DNA from: Forficula auricularia
Lineage: Eukaryota; Arthropoda; Insecta; Dermaptera; Forficulidae
NCBI GenBank assembly: GCA_024734495.1
Contig: JALMQS010000153.1
Location: 14,678,789 to 14,742,788 of the forward strand
Direction: 5' to 3'
Length of the DNA: 64,000 nt
Part shown: positions 1 to 11,394 of the stretch, one piece after another
Numbering within the stretch: position 1 is the first letter of the stretch
Layout: every line of letters starts with the position of its first letter
Made by a program: the position numbers and the translations under genes
The notes under the pieces: generated by a model
What the model saw: only the letters and a program-made list of their open reading frames with translations
Told to the model about the DNA's origin: nothing
Database searches by the model: none

Positions 1-121
1 TAAATTATTTTCTAGGGTTTCTCGAGGCTTATGATCTGCGATAATTTTCAGATTGGGCCACCCATAGTTAAAATTTTCTAGTACATTTCAGCTTCTACTT
101 TTGAAATCGTTTCACTTGATA

Positions 122-379
122 ATATCGATGGTGTTGGGGCAAAAGGGCCAATATGCAATTTTCAGCATGTTTCTAAAACTGAAAACTGCGATACCAATTC
201 ATTTTTTGCAGGTTTATAGATTTTTTATGTAACGAATATGGTAAATATTAGCTATATTTATTATAGAACCTTAATTTTAACTGATCATGTGGTAGGTACA
301 AGACAATGAATGAATGTAAAATCAGATTGGCCCTTGTGCAAAAATGCAGTTGGCCCTTTTACCCCAACGCCACCGATAT
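122..379. mobile_element. Hairpin MITE, about 258 bp
   Basis: Terminal inverted repeats of about 30 bp: the left end reads TATCGATGGTGTTGGGGC and the right end is its near-perfect complement around 350-379. The arms enclose AT-rich sequence with no reading frame. No clear target duplication was identified and no second copy is in the window. Confidence 0.6.
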
Positions 380-715
380 ACGTATATCATCTTTTTTATG
401 AAAATTATATACTCTACTGAATTCGAAATGTTGTGGATAACATTTACATTGTGAAGGGTTGTATTTACCAACTTGGAAATTGAACTTCATTACCGAAAAG
501 CATTAAATTTTCACCACAAAAATTCACATAGAAAATGAATTCTTACAAATATAAACATTATGAAATCAATTGTTTTTATAAAAAGAAAAGTTACGAATGA
601 AAAATTATCCAGATTAGACATTTTTAATGAGAATATCTCATCTCTCTCTAGCTGGAGCTGAAACTAATCTTTTTGATAAACAGCTTAATCACCGAAGCAT
701 TGTTTCGACTATAAT
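380..715. other. AT-rich intergenic stretch
   Basis: No coding frame, structured repeat or RNA motif was seen here. Confidence 0.5.
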
Positions 716-1552
716 ATATTTCTCATCTAAATAATATGGGGTTTTTGGCATTGAAAGATCAATTTTTTATTCCGGCCAAAGTAACCATTACGGTTTAAAA
801 AATTTGAATCTCTGTAGACATTATCCTTTTAATAGTAGATATCCCTCAGAGTTTTTACAGAATATTAGCTATTATAATTTTGGAGTCTATAACTTACTAA
901 CACTAAGATATAGCAGTATTTTATCTAGCTCTAACCCCAAAATTATAATAGCAAAAAATCTGCAATAATTCTGATTGGTAGCTAGTATTTTTATTTTTAT
1001 TTTATTTATATTTAAATGTATTTTTGATACATATATATTTCAATATTTACAAATCTTAATACTAAATTTATAATATTTCCAAATATTTCTCAATAGAAAT
1101 GTTCAACTGTCCCTCTTAAGATAAATTCTAACTTGGTTCTTAAATTGAATCAGACTTGATGCATTTCTTACTTCAGCTGGTAAAGAATTAAATTCCTCAA
1201 GTCCTCTAAAATATAATGAATTTCTTGTGCTCTCTTTCCTCGCCCTCTCAATAAATATATTGTCTCTAATTCGCGTCCCCATGGTCATGGATCTCATTGA
1301 CCAATGTGAAATTCAGATAGGGCTGGCAGCTGGCTATAATGATACAGTTTCAAATTTTTTGACCATTACTTTGGCCGGAATAAAAAATTGATATTTTGAT
1401 GTCAAAAACCCCATGTTATTTAGATGAGAAACTTACATCGCTGGGGTCACAGGTTATAATTAAGATGGAGAATTTTCTTTTATTTATTTCGAACCATATG
1501 AGCCCTTGTCCGTTTAAAAATTCGAAAATACCCAAAATAAGGACCACCCTAA
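716..1552. mobile_element. TIR element family A, 5'-truncated and interrupted
   Basis: Matches the complete family A copy at 40396-41022. Both share a TTTTTGRCATTGAA block, the mirrored CAATTTTTTATTCCGGCC block and the right terminus GGACCACCCTAAT. The outer 170 bp or so of the left arm is missing here. A LINE tail occupies about 985-1335 inside the right half, so the MITE is older than the LINE insertion. Confidence 0.7.
985..1335 (-). pseudogene. Non-LTR retrotransposon RT C-terminal fragment
   Basis: The minus-strand frame at 1103-1297 encodes 64 residues ending FNSLPAEVRNASSLIQFKN followed by a basic tail. This FNSLP...FK pattern is typical of the extreme C-terminus of CR1/Jockey-group reverse transcriptases, just before the 3' UTR. 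The catalytic domain is absent, so this is a 5'-truncated dead insertion. The AT-rich 985-1102 is probably its 3' UTR. It differs from the LINE family seen at 3721 and 60000. Confidence 0.65.
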
Positions 1553-2335
1553 TATATACCTATATTAAGTGTAAATTATGTTTCAAAAATTAAATTTTTT
1601 ATTATGCTATTTATATATATTTTTTAGTTTTGTTATAGTATAAGAGCTAACAACAAAGGAGAATTTTAGGTCGGCTGGTTTTTTTATATTCCACTAAAAT
1701 AATTTAGAGTATCTAAAGATCTTAATCCGGTCCTGTATTTAAGAATGTTATATATAAAATATAGGGGTTGGTATTAAGGGATGTTTACCTTTGATTGCCT
1801 GTACATGAACATTGACGTTGCCTAGAATCCATCTCGATAATAAATGAAGCGAGGAATAAAATGAAAGAATCCCGTTACTCGATAAAAATAATCCAACCTG
1901 CCAAAGTTGCCCGAATGTATTTCAATAAAATATCTTTTAATAAATTCTCAAATTCATTTTTATGTAATTTACTATTCTGTGATTACAATAATTTAATTAA
2001 AGAGACGAAATAGCTTAATATACACTTGTACCATAAATGTTCTATAGGGTATGTGCATTGGAGCATATTATATAGACAATTTTTTAAAATCAAAATGATT
2101 TTAATCAGTAGCCTAGCAAGGGGCACTTGCCCCGGATGGCACTCTGATACTGGCGGCAGATTTTAGAAAAAATTATAAAAAGTTATATAACTTCGAGCTT
2201 ATGAGCGCGTCTTTAAGATAAAAAAAAATCAAAATTTTTTTTGCTGTGAGTAAGACTAGGAAAATTCTAGAATTCTAAACTGACCACCAGTGAAGGAACA
2301 TCAAATTCTCAATATCCATACAATATTGACTCCAT
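1553..2335. other. AT-rich intergenic stretch
   Basis: No convincing gene or repeat. The small plus-strand frame ending at 1593 belongs to the family A terminus, not to a gene. Confidence 0.5.
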
Positions 2336-2560
2336 GAAAAACAACATTTATAATTAAAAAAGACTGATGGTGAAGACCAAGTCTTCGAAACTATAGTCTC
2401 AAACAAATAAATAATATATATATATATACAGATATATCATCTCGATATATATGTGTATATGTTTATTTGCATCAAGCAGAGGACAATCTCTTTGTTTCTC
2501 TTTGTTAATCAACAACTCTGCTACTCTCGGCAAAACAAAAACTTTTCATACTGTACTCAA
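2336..2560 (+). mobile_element. Family F short retroelement unit (Penelope-like/retrozyme-like)
   Basis: A unit that begins with a hammerhead-like segment and ends with CTGCTACTCTCGGCAAAAC, the same terminal motif that closes family E elements. The middle holds ATAT repeats and the block CATCAAGCAGAGGACAA, which recurs at 12020, 42700, 43680 and 50840. No protein is encoded. Confidence 0.6.
2358..2402 (+). ncRNA. Degenerate hammerhead ribozyme (family F)
   Basis: Reads CTGATGG (canonical CTGATGA), then a 6-bp stem II (GAAGAC/GTCTTC with loop CAA), GAAAC at 2387-2391, a short stem III and GTC at 2396-2398. The altered core position and an extra base before stem II predict little or no cleavage. 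Confidence 0.5.
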
Positions 2561-2696
2561 TCCTCGTAAATAGTTTATACCTTAAAAATTATTTTAGTGG
2601 ACCGCGAAATTTTAAATTGCGAAATTACTAGTTCCCAATATCTAAAAGTTCTGATATAGAGGATTTTAAAATTTTACAGCGATTACATCAATTTAT

Positions 2697-2814
2697 CATT
2701 AAATTGAAGGGTTGGTTTTGTCACAAATATAATAAAACAATAATTTTAATAACTATTAGAATTATTTAATTGATAACTATACAGTTGTGACAAAACCAAC
2801 CCTTCAATTTAATG
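2697..2814. repeat. Hairpin element, 118 bp with 28-bp arms
   Basis: The left arm at 2697-2724 contains GAAGGGTTGGTTTTGTCAC. The right arm at 2787-2814 is its complement. The loop is AT-rich. Probably a small MITE. Confidence 0.7.
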
Positions 2815-3444
2815 AAAAATTTAAATCAAGTCACTTAAGTTCTGGAAGAAATTTAATACATCAATTTAATCATAGTGTGTGATCACAGTGAACATATCAT
2901 TATAAAATTTTAATATTTTCTATATTAATGAAGATAGAAAATAAAATTTAGCCGAAATATCTCAAAGAATATTTGTTTTTGTTGGCTTTGGCTGCTAACA
3001 GGTAAAACCTACTAAAATCAGGTTTTCAAAAATCACGATATGTCCTAACCTACAGGACCTATTAATTTGAAATTTGATATAGAAATTAATTTTAAGGCGG
3101 GAATTATTTGCTAAGAACATTCTGAGGTAGCAAGAGGCTAGTCTCTAATATATTTGCGTAAACAAACCTTGATTGTTTGTATACCGATTATTTAATAAGC
3201 TAATCGCGATGACTGAGAGACACACAAGATAATAGAATGAATATCTTCTCCAGGTAGAAATAATTTTTGGTCTTTTTTTCTCTCTTGTCTATCAAAACAG
3301 CCAGCTCTCATTTTACAACTCATCGGTGTTAATTGAAGAGTTTGTTCTTGAAGAAATAATTATTATAGAGAAGAGAAAGAGATAGACCAAGGGATCCTTT
3401 TGATTATATAATGGATTTCAAATTTGAATTCAAAGAAGATTTTT
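2815..3444. other. AT-rich intergenic stretch
   Basis: Nothing coding or clearly repetitive was recognised. Confidence 0.45.
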
Positions 3445-4837
3445 TACTTTACCATGCGGGGTGTGGCAAACTATTCTAATTGTGCATGAAAAAATGTTGT
3501 TTGCTTTGTTTTTTTCGAAATATTTTAAAAACGGCTTAAACTATTTTAATATATAAAAAAATGGTGTTTCGCTCTACAATAAAAAGCCTTGTATAGGGAA
3601 CATAGAAAAAATTATATTTTTAGCGATATTAATTATTGTGTCAAAATGTCAATTGGTGAGTTAGCGCATGTGTTAGCAAATTTTGTGTAAGTACAATCTA
3701 ACTCAAAAACCAATAAATCTGTGGAGAGGGGCCTCAAGAATTCTCTTGCCACACTGGATGCAATTCAGAAACGAGCAATTAAACTAATAGGAGACCCGGC
3801 CCTAACTAACTCACTCGACTCCCTGGCTCACCGAAGAACCGTTTCTGCCCTTTCCCTGTACTACAGATACTATCACGGTGTCTGTTCAGTCGAGCTTAAA
3901 TCAATGATCCCCCCTAGAGCCCTCTTTGCTAGAAACACGCGGCTTTCGAAAGCTCAGCACCCTTTCGCTGTCAAATTGGATAAAAGCCGAACCAACGCTT
4001 TCGCCAACTCTTTTATCCCTATGACCTCCAGAGACTGGAACTCACTTCCAGCCACCGTCTTCCCCGCAACTTATAACCTTCTGCTGTTTAAGACCCGCAT
4101 CCACAGATACCTTCAACTACTACCCAGCCCATAAAATCCCCTATTCTCCTTTAGGTCGATATGCACCAAAATCTAATCAGGTCTTAATCTCAATGCACCA
4201 AAACTACGTGTGAAATTTGGTTTTGATATTCACACTAGTTTTTGAGCTAGTGAGGTAGTTGGTAAGGCACAGACTAACAGACTAACAGACATTTTGACAA
4301 AACAGTAATTATCTCGAAAAATATAATTTTTTCGATGTTCATTTCTTAGGGCTTATTTGTAGACCGAAATACCATGGTTTCGAACAATTTTTTAAATTAA
4401 AATAAAGAATATATAAAATTTAACTGAATCACTATCTCATAAAATTAGGAGTATTTTTATATTTCCCCGATCGAAATGTGATCAGCAATTATTTCACGAA
4501 TTAAAAAATTTGATGGTACGGACATATACTTTGAAATTTGGTTTTGATATTCACACTAGTTTTTTGAGCTAGCTATTCCACAAAATTTGGTAACGCACAG
4601 AATAACAGACTAACGGACTAACAGACATTTTGACAAAACAGTTATTATCTCGAAAAATATAATTTTTTCGATGTTCATTTATTAGGGCTTTTTTGTAGAC
4701 TGAAATACCATGGTTTCGCCCAATTTTTTTAATCAAAATAGTTTCAACCGTTTTTGAGATATTTCGAAAAAAAGAAGTCAAAAAAGACTTTTTTCATACA
4801 CGATTACAAACTTGACCATACCCTGTATGGTAAAGTA
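3445..4837. mobile_element. Composite TIR element family H carrying a LINE fragment
   Basis: Bounded by inverted arms of roughly 260 bp. The left end reads TACTTTACCATGCGGGG and the right end ACCCTGTATGGTAAAGTA. Both arms share GCATGAAAAAA, TCGAAATAT, the AATTATATTTTT block and GTCAAAATGTC. The right arm is partly duplicated (4190-4395 and 4535-4837). Between the arms lies an RT fragment at 3721-4134. Solo arms of the same family occur at 5690-6030 and 53600-53935. Confidence 0.65.
3721..4134 (+). pseudogene. CR1/Jockey-like reverse transcriptase C-terminal fragment
   Basis: A 137-codon open frame from GTG 3721 to the stop at 4132-4134. It has motifs of the C-terminal part of CR1/Jockey RTs: LDAIQKRAIKLIG near the start, HRRTVSALSLYYRYYHG in the middle and SRDWNSLPATVFPATYNL near the end. 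The polymerase palm and endonuclease are missing. It is flanked by the arms of family H rather than by LINE flanks, so it looks captured or inserted. Its relative at 60000-60860 includes more N-terminal RT sequence. Confidence 0.75.
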
Positions 4838-5062
4838 AAAAAATTAAATTCTAAAGGACAGTCTGCGCTGAAGGCTAATTAAATATATATTACACTGAGA
4901 TTTTGCCTACAATTTTATTTCCACATATACCTAAAGAATATATAAAATTTAACTGTATTACCATCCCATAAAATTAGGTGTATTTTAAATTTCCCCGATC
5001 GAAATGTGATCCGCGATTATTTCACGAATCGAAAAATTTGATGGTACGGACATATACTTTTT
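4400..5062. repeat. Direct duplication of a 130-bp segment
   Basis: Positions 4400-4533 and 4934-5062 are near-identical, sharing TTTCCCCGATCGAAATGTGA and GATGGTACGGACATATACTT. They follow the two tandem family H right arms, so the duplicated unit is arm plus segment, about 535 bp. Confidence 0.7.
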
Positions 5063-5079
5063 GACAAAAAAGAAAATCC

Positions 5080-5560
5080 ATGATAAGTCGTTTTATCGAC
5101 TCAAGAGCCAGTTATATATATAGAAGAGAGAGAGATTGAAAAAAGAGCCCTTGAGAGGGAGAAAGTCTGTCCATGTCCACAACAGAGCAGCAGCTGCCTT
5201 TGACAAGCATTGACCAAAGAAGAAGAAAAGATCTCTTATCAATGCGCCATTCTTATTAATTCTCAATTGTCAATCACAAGCACACAATGCATTCTTATAC
5301 ACTTTGCCTATTTATCCGCAAGAAGCTACCTATCTATCTATCGATAAATACGTGTCTCTGTGTTTGTGTGTGTATACGTACAAAAGAGAGGCCTATTAGG
5401 TGGTGGTGGCGAGGGCGCTTCGATTATACATGTCCTCTTTTGTGTTATTGATGTCTTTTTTCTCTTTTGTATTTCGCTAGTGGGTTGTTAATCCCTCGAT
5501 CAATATATTTTCTATCAAGAAGAAAATATTCCAATAATGCCTTCAAGAGAAGAAGAGAAG
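5080..5560. promoter_or_regulatory. Candidate non-coding regulatory island
   Basis: Mixed-composition, non-repetitive sequence without a reading frame, unlike its AT-rich surroundings. It holds Sox-type sites (ACACAATGCATTC near 5284, CAATTGTCAATC near 5264, CTCTTTTGTGTT near 5435), a TTTGACAAGC motif and a short GGTGGTGGTGG run. It lies about 15 kb downstream of the Sox stop codon. The regulatory role is inference. Confidence 0.3.
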
Positions 5561-5689
5561 GACTTTGGATAGAAAAATGAATTTGGCACTAAAGGCTGGT
5601 TGACTCACTGAGACTTCAATCAATGATGACTGAACAAAAAATAAAACTAGATTAAAAATAAATTAATAAGTATATTTAATCTTTTATAG

Positions 5690-6030
5690 GTGAAGAAGTA
5701 AAGTATTTAAACATGGTAATTATTTATGGTCAAGTATTGTAATAGTGCATGAAAAAAGTGGATTTTTTTTTGCTTCGTTTTTTCAAAAATAAAAAAAAAT
5801 GAGCGAAACAATGGCGTTTCGGTCTACATGAGTGATCATCAAAAAAAATTTATATTTTACGAGATATTAATTATTTTGTCAAAATGTCTGTTAGTACGTT
5901 ACCAAATTTTGTGTACGCTCTAGCTCAAAAACTATAGTGTGAATATCAAAATGAAACTTCACATGTAGTTTTGGTGCATTGAGATTAAGAGCTGATTAGA
6001 TTTTGGTTGAAATCGATTAAAAAAATTAAA
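5690..6030 (-). mobile_element. Solo arm of family H
   Basis: Inverted relative of the family H right arm, including GTCAAAATGTCTGTTAG and AGTTTTGGTGCATTGAGA, and ending near a short G run at 6022-6031. No partner arm is adjacent. Confidence 0.65.
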
Positions 6031-6300
6031 GGGGGGGGGGGTCAAGAAAAAAGAACTAAAAGTTTAAAAAATGTAAGATGTAAGAATCCAAAACCCGAAG
6101 GGTTTGGAAGGCTCTAAAAATTATTGACGATAATTTATCGAAAATGTCGATGAATTGTTGTCGATGAGCTGATCGTCGACCAATAGGGCGTTGGTCTATT
6201 GCCTATTCATGAATTGCCTAGTCGATGAATTAATTTTGATGAATTGTGGTCGATGAATTTTCCGGATCCCGGATGAGAAATAATATAATATAATATAATA

Positions 6301-6599
6301 TTAAGAACATGAATTTGAGGTCATTTATCAAAGCATATTAATAGATAAGCTTATATTGCATGGGTGACCCGCGGTATCGGGACCCAGCCAGAGCAGCTCT
6401 CGGCAGTACAAAGTCCAGACCCTTGAGACACTCACCTCCAAAAACATGCAACATATGAGTGTCTCAAGGGTCTGGACTAGTTGCCCGGAAAGCATACTAG
6501 TGCTTGGGTTCGACTCCCGAGGGGACAAAACCCTCCTACATGCAATATAAACTTATCTATTAATATCTTTGATAAATGACCTAAATTCATGTTCTTAAA
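6301..6599. mobile_element. tRNA-like palindromic element K1
   Basis: Arms TTAAGAACATGAATTTGAGG (left) and its complement (right, ending 6599), with about 60 bp of pairing. Inside are a nested inverted pair around GTCCAGACCCTTGAGACACT and a Pol III B-box-like GGGTTCGACTCCCGAGG near 6506. K2 at 7771 shares these features. Confidence 0.65.
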
Positions 6600-7770
6600 A
6601 TTAATTGATTCATATCACAAGTTGATTTTGAGAAAAATTCAATCTTTCTTTTCTCAAATAGATACTCAATTGTTCACATAATATAATATAATATTATAAG
6701 TCCTAGACCCTTTGATCGATTTGTACGAAAATATGAATCCTATACGACCTTATAAAAATAACTCACTGTGTGAAATTGATAGTGAGCAAAAAGAATGGGG
6801 GATGTTCAAAAATAATTTAAAATAATAAAATTTTCAAACAAAAATCAAAGAAAGCTGATATTTCTAATAGAATAGTCTCATAATTAAAAGGAGATATTAT
6901 TAATTGCTAATGGCCCCAAAATTAAGAAGGTTCTTCTAATTATACATTATTTTATTATAATATATGACTTGACCCATTCCGTTATGACATGAATAAAACT
7001 TATCTAATAAGACCTTGGATTCTCAATTATTGATGAAATTTATTTTTGATTTTTTTTTAATTAAGTATTGATTTATGTTTAATATTACAAACAAATTTCG
7101 GTCATTCTTGAGAGATGTTGTTAAGTATTTATATTTAAAAAAAATTTAAAAACTTAAGGGAGGTTTTGATTTGACTTGAGTATATACCAGAAATTCTCAA
7201 ACTCTTGTTGGCCTAATGCACGTCACTCTTAATTAATAAGCACGTCATTAATATATATTTATATATATACCAAATTACCAAATATCACATATCACTAAAT
7301 AAGTAATCGTTCTATATAAAATAAAATTATCTTCATAATGAGTTTTGTTAAATAATTGTATCATCCGAACAGCTCTTGAGATTGAACCATTCAAAAACCA
7401 TGTAGAAAATGTTGCCAAGAAATTCCAATTTTATTTAAAAATATCATACGAATTCTCTTCTCAAAGAATTTACAAAAAGGAAAAAAAATTAATAAATGAA
7501 TTAATTGCCAAGATATATATAAAGTCTAAATAGTGTAGTACCTATTTTTTTTCTTATTTACAATTTATAACCATTCTCATGTTTTAAATTCATATCCATT
7601 TGTTAGCATTTATTTTTCTAGACGTGAGTTTTTATAAAAATTTTACCACAATTAAAAATTTAAAAATTATTGAAACTATAAAAAGACATTGTTGTAAATA
7701 TGGATATGGATAGAAATGTTGACTCTATGCCTAAATTGTAATAATAATAAATATGTAACGAAAATAAATT
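6600..7770. other. AT-rich intergenic stretch
   Basis: No supported gene. The short frame at 7345-7533 is low-complexity, lysine-rich chance sequence. Confidence 0.45.
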
Positions 7771-8013
7771 TAGGTCAAATCAAAGATTTTAATAGATATG
7801 TTTGTATTGCATGTAGGAGGGTCTTGTCCACTCAGGAGTCGAACCCAAGCACTAGTATGCTTTCCGGGCAACTAGTCAGACCATTGAGACCATCACTTCC
7901 AAACGTACTAGTGCTTGGGTTCGACTCGCGAGGGGACAAGACCCTCCTACGTGCAATATAAACATATCTATTAAAATCTTTGATTTGACCTAAATTCATG
8001 TTCGTTAATAAAA
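7771..8013. mobile_element. tRNA-like palindromic element K2
   Basis: Inverted arms (TTTAGGTCAAATCAAAGATT on the left, its complement on the right) enclose two opposed copies of a tRNA-like B-box segment: GGAGTCGAACCCAAGCACTA at about 7838 and TAGTGCTTGGGTTCGACTCG at about 7910. The two halves are mirror images of one tRNA-derived unit. Confidence 0.65.
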
Positions 8014-8620
8014 TTGATTAAATATCGCGAGTTGATTTTAAGAATAACTTTTGTTCTCAAATAGACACTCATTTCCTTGGATAAATATTAAAATTTTTAA
8101 ATTTGGTAAATAAACAAATTTTGTCAAAAAAAAACCGAGTTTTGTTGTTAAAAATTGAAAATGTAAACCTAATGTTTATAGTCATTTAAAAAACCTCTTA
8201 GGTTAGAAAGACACATTATATGTATAAGTAAAAAAATTCTTACCTTAACATGATCAACGGTTCGATATGTAGCTCTGGAAAATGTTATAAAATCTATTCT
8301 TTAGGCTACGATACTAGGATGTGTGTTGTTGAAAGGTGGGTGATAGGATCTTGTTGGCGTGGTTGCCTGTATTCAGAGCAATTCCAGTGTGTCCTGAAAC
8401 AAAAGTGGATAAGTCGAAGAAGATGGAGATGGGAAAATCGAGTAAACAAAGATTGAAATATTTAAGGTATTTAGAAAATATAAGTGTGTCATTATCAAGT
8501 TGTTTAATAACTTTTAAGGAGATAGGTGTTGGTTCTAGATGAAACATTTTTATATAGATAATAATAAAAAATTGGGTAAAATTGCGAGGTGGGTTTCACA
8601 AAAAAAATGAAATAAAACTA
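8014..8620. other. AT-rich stretch with one shared repeat fragment
   Basis: About 8516-8600 (GGAGATAGGTGTTGGTT to GGTGGGTTTCAC) recurs at 58108-58170, so it is repeat-derived. The overlapping short frames on both strands are not convincing genes. Confidence 0.5.
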
Positions 8621-8802
8621 TTTTTTTTTTGGATTTTCGGTCTTTCTAGCCATAAGCCAATTTACGATACTAATTATTTTGATTAAATTTGTCTCTATCC
8701 CCCCCGGGTCAGATTTTGCCCGGATGCCTCGAGTCGGATTCGAGCCCGGGTCCTCTTGGTTAGCTGGCTGACATGCTAGCGCCTAGCCTACTCCGACCCC
8801 CC
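8621..8802 (-). mobile_element. SINE-1, tRNA-derived, full-length copy
   Basis: Reading on the minus strand: a tRNA-like head with A-box-like GGCTAGGCGCTAGC and B-box GGGCTCGAATCCGACTC, then a body ending with TTGGCTTATGGCTAGAAAG and an A tail (T run at 8621-8630). Flanked by AATAAAACTA at 8611-8620 and AATAAAAACTA at 8803-8813, the expected LINE-type target duplication. The second full copy is at 47371-47544. Confidence 0.8.
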
Positions 8803-8851
8803 AATAAAAACTAAATTGAATTTAAAATAAACTGCAACGGATCGTTGCTAA

Positions 8852-10675
8852 ACTTTATCCAAATTCATTTGAAATATTAATATGTTTGTTCCTTTATTAT
8901 TAATCATTATTATTATGGCAAACAACTCAAGCTTGAGTTGTTTACCAAAAAGAATTTAGTCTTTTTGATTTTAAGTCGATTCTTCTACATTTTCAGTAGA
9001 GGTTTCCATTAATAGTCAAAACATCAAAAATGGAATTCAATAAGGTTATTCCTCTAGTATTAGATAAGAATCGATCGTTATTTTTGATTTTAAGTCGATT
9101 CCTCCATGTCGTCAGCAATGGTTACCAATAATAATCGAAACGTCAAAAACCTAATGTAGAATTGTTATTCCTCAAGTAGTAGATGAGAATCAATCGCTAT
9201 TTTTGATTTTAAGTCGATTCATCTATGTCTTCAGCAATGGTTACCAATAAAAACCGAAACGTCAAAAATCCAATATAGAATGATTATTCCTCAAGTACTA
9301 GATGAGAATCAATCGCTATTTTTGGTTTAAAGTTGATTTCTCTATGTCTTCAGGAATGGTTACTAATAAAAACCGAAACGTCAAAAATCCAATATAGAAT
9401 GGATATTTCTCAAGTATTAGATGAGAATCAATCGCTATTTTTTATTTTAAGTCGATTCCTCCATGTCTTCAGCAATGGTTACTAATAAAAACCGAAACGT
9501 CAAAAATCCAATATAGAATGATTATTCCTCAAGTACTAGATGAGAATCAATCGCTATTTTTGGTTTAAAGTCGATTTCTCTATGTCTTCAGCAATGGTTA
9601 CTAATAAAAACCGAAACGTCAAAAATCCAATATAGAATGATTATTCCTCAAGTACTAGATGAGAATCAATCGCTATTTTTGGTTTAAAGTCGATTTCTCT
9701 ATGTCTTCAACAATGGTTACTAATAAAAACCGAAACGTCAAAAATCCAATATAGAATGATTATTCCTCAAGAACTAGATGAGAATCAATCGCTATTTTTG
9801 GTTTAAAATCGATTTCTCTATGTCTTCAGCAATGGTTACTAATAAAAACCGAAACGTCAAAAATCCAATATAGAATGATTATTCCTCAAGTACTAGATGA
9901 GAATCAATCGCTATTTTTGGTTTAAAATCGATTTCTCTGTCTTCAGCAAAGGTAACGGATAAGAAAACAACGCAGTTGCTATGGTTACTCATAAAAATTC
10001 CTCCCAAATTTTTAGCATTTCACAGAGAGAAGCCTATCCATTCTTACTTAAGTTAGGTTAAATGAGGTATATTAAAACGATCAAATGAATAAATTTAAAA
10101 TTTTTTTAAAAGTACTATCTTACTTTAGAGTAAAGTACTTTAAAATATAATTTTACTAAAAACTTTATTTAACCTTTTTGTGGTCCCCAAGGTACTTAAT
10201 TAGGATATTAAATTTCATCAAAATTGGTTAAGTCATTTTCAAAATATTTAGAAAAAAATAAAAAAGTACCGAAATAAAGTACTAATGTTTGTGGGCCGAT
10301 ATGTACCAAAAACTAATCAGCGCTTCATTTTGTTAAACTAATGGTAGGTTTTCAATTTCATTTCAATCGGTGCAACGGTGTGGAAAAAATCGTGGGCCAA
10401 AAAAGCGATAACATCCATCCATACATACATACATCCATACATCCATCCATACGCACGCACTAAATGAAAAAATCGCCCTTTTTGGCCTCTCGACGAGACC
10501 CCATGTAATTTTTGACAAAACCGTCACGTGTTAAAATTCAACCTATATGAATACTACAATTTGTGACTTTAATTGAGTCCATGGGTTCCGTAGTCTTTAC
10601 CTGAGGACCCTTTGAAGCCACGCTTGCCCCAAGAGCGATTGCAATACTTTACCCATGCTTTGCATTGGATAAAGT
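8852..10675. mobile_element. TIR element family I, expanded by an internal array
   Basis: Ends ACTTTATCCAA (8852-8862) and TTGGATAAAGT (10665-10675). The flanks and body (10128-10675) match the copy at 44684-45262, where the left 35 bp join the body directly. The extra 1.2 kb here, 8885 to about 10127, is the 119-bp tandem array plus flank. The body contains a CATC/CATAC microsatellite near 10415-10455. No transposase is encoded. Confidence 0.65.
8945..9955. repeat. Tandem array of a 119-bp monomer, about 8.5 copies
   Basis: The block GAATCAATCGCTATTTTT starts at 9187, 9306, 9425, 9544, 9663, 9782 and 9901, exactly 119 bp apart. Diverged copies start at 9068 and about 8952. Each monomer contains TTAAGTCGATTYCTCTATG, CAGCAATGGTTACTAATAA and CCGAAACGTCAAAAATCC. 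The left copies are most diverged and the right ones nearly identical. A solitary monomer is at 37815-37950. Confidence 0.9.
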
Positions 10676-11394
10676 AAAAAAAGTTGTTTAATAATTGAAG
10701 ATATTAAATCTGCCTGGCCGTTATTAGCGCGTCATTATCATTTGGAAAATAACTTATTTTATGAAAGAATATAGCCCTTCTGACATGATTAAAATATCCA
10801 TAACAGTTTGAATTTGGATGGTTGACCACCTCTCTTAATTTCCTATAGAATAATAAAGCAGCTGGATTATTTGTCCCTGACCGTTTGGATTTTTAATAAA
10901 CGTTTTATATATTTGTTTTTTTATAAATAACTGTATTTATTTATATTTATATACATATTGATAGATTACTTTTATTTATTTTCGCTATTAAACATTAATA
11001 CACTTGAAAATTATGTTCACCCGCCTCCAATATAACATGCGCAATTTTCCGTCAAAAATTTAGGATATCTTTATCCCTCGGCCTGTATTTCTTTAAAGTT
11101 TTTAGTTAAATTGTTATCAAAAGCTTGGTATGTCAGATTCAGGCCAAATTTTTATATAATATATAAAAGAAATCAATGAAGGTGTTCCCTGATTGATACA
11201 AAGAAACATATACATTTATATACCGAATATTGATATGATTATATATAATTTAATTGTTCTTTTACACCTGTGATATTTATTTTATTTTCATGGTGGGATA
11301 ATTTATTATTTATTAGTCGTTAGCTTATTCTTAGATTCATGGAAGGCTGGCTAAAATCGAAATTATTCCCATCCCCAGGCCATGAAGGGAAGAA
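10676..11394. other. AT-rich intergenic stretch
   Basis: No gene or structured element recognised. Confidence 0.45.

Noticed and set aside
8945..9955. Regular 119-bp repeats considered as a CRISPR array
   Set aside because: Eukaryotic context, whole unit repeated with no unique spacers, and no cas genes.
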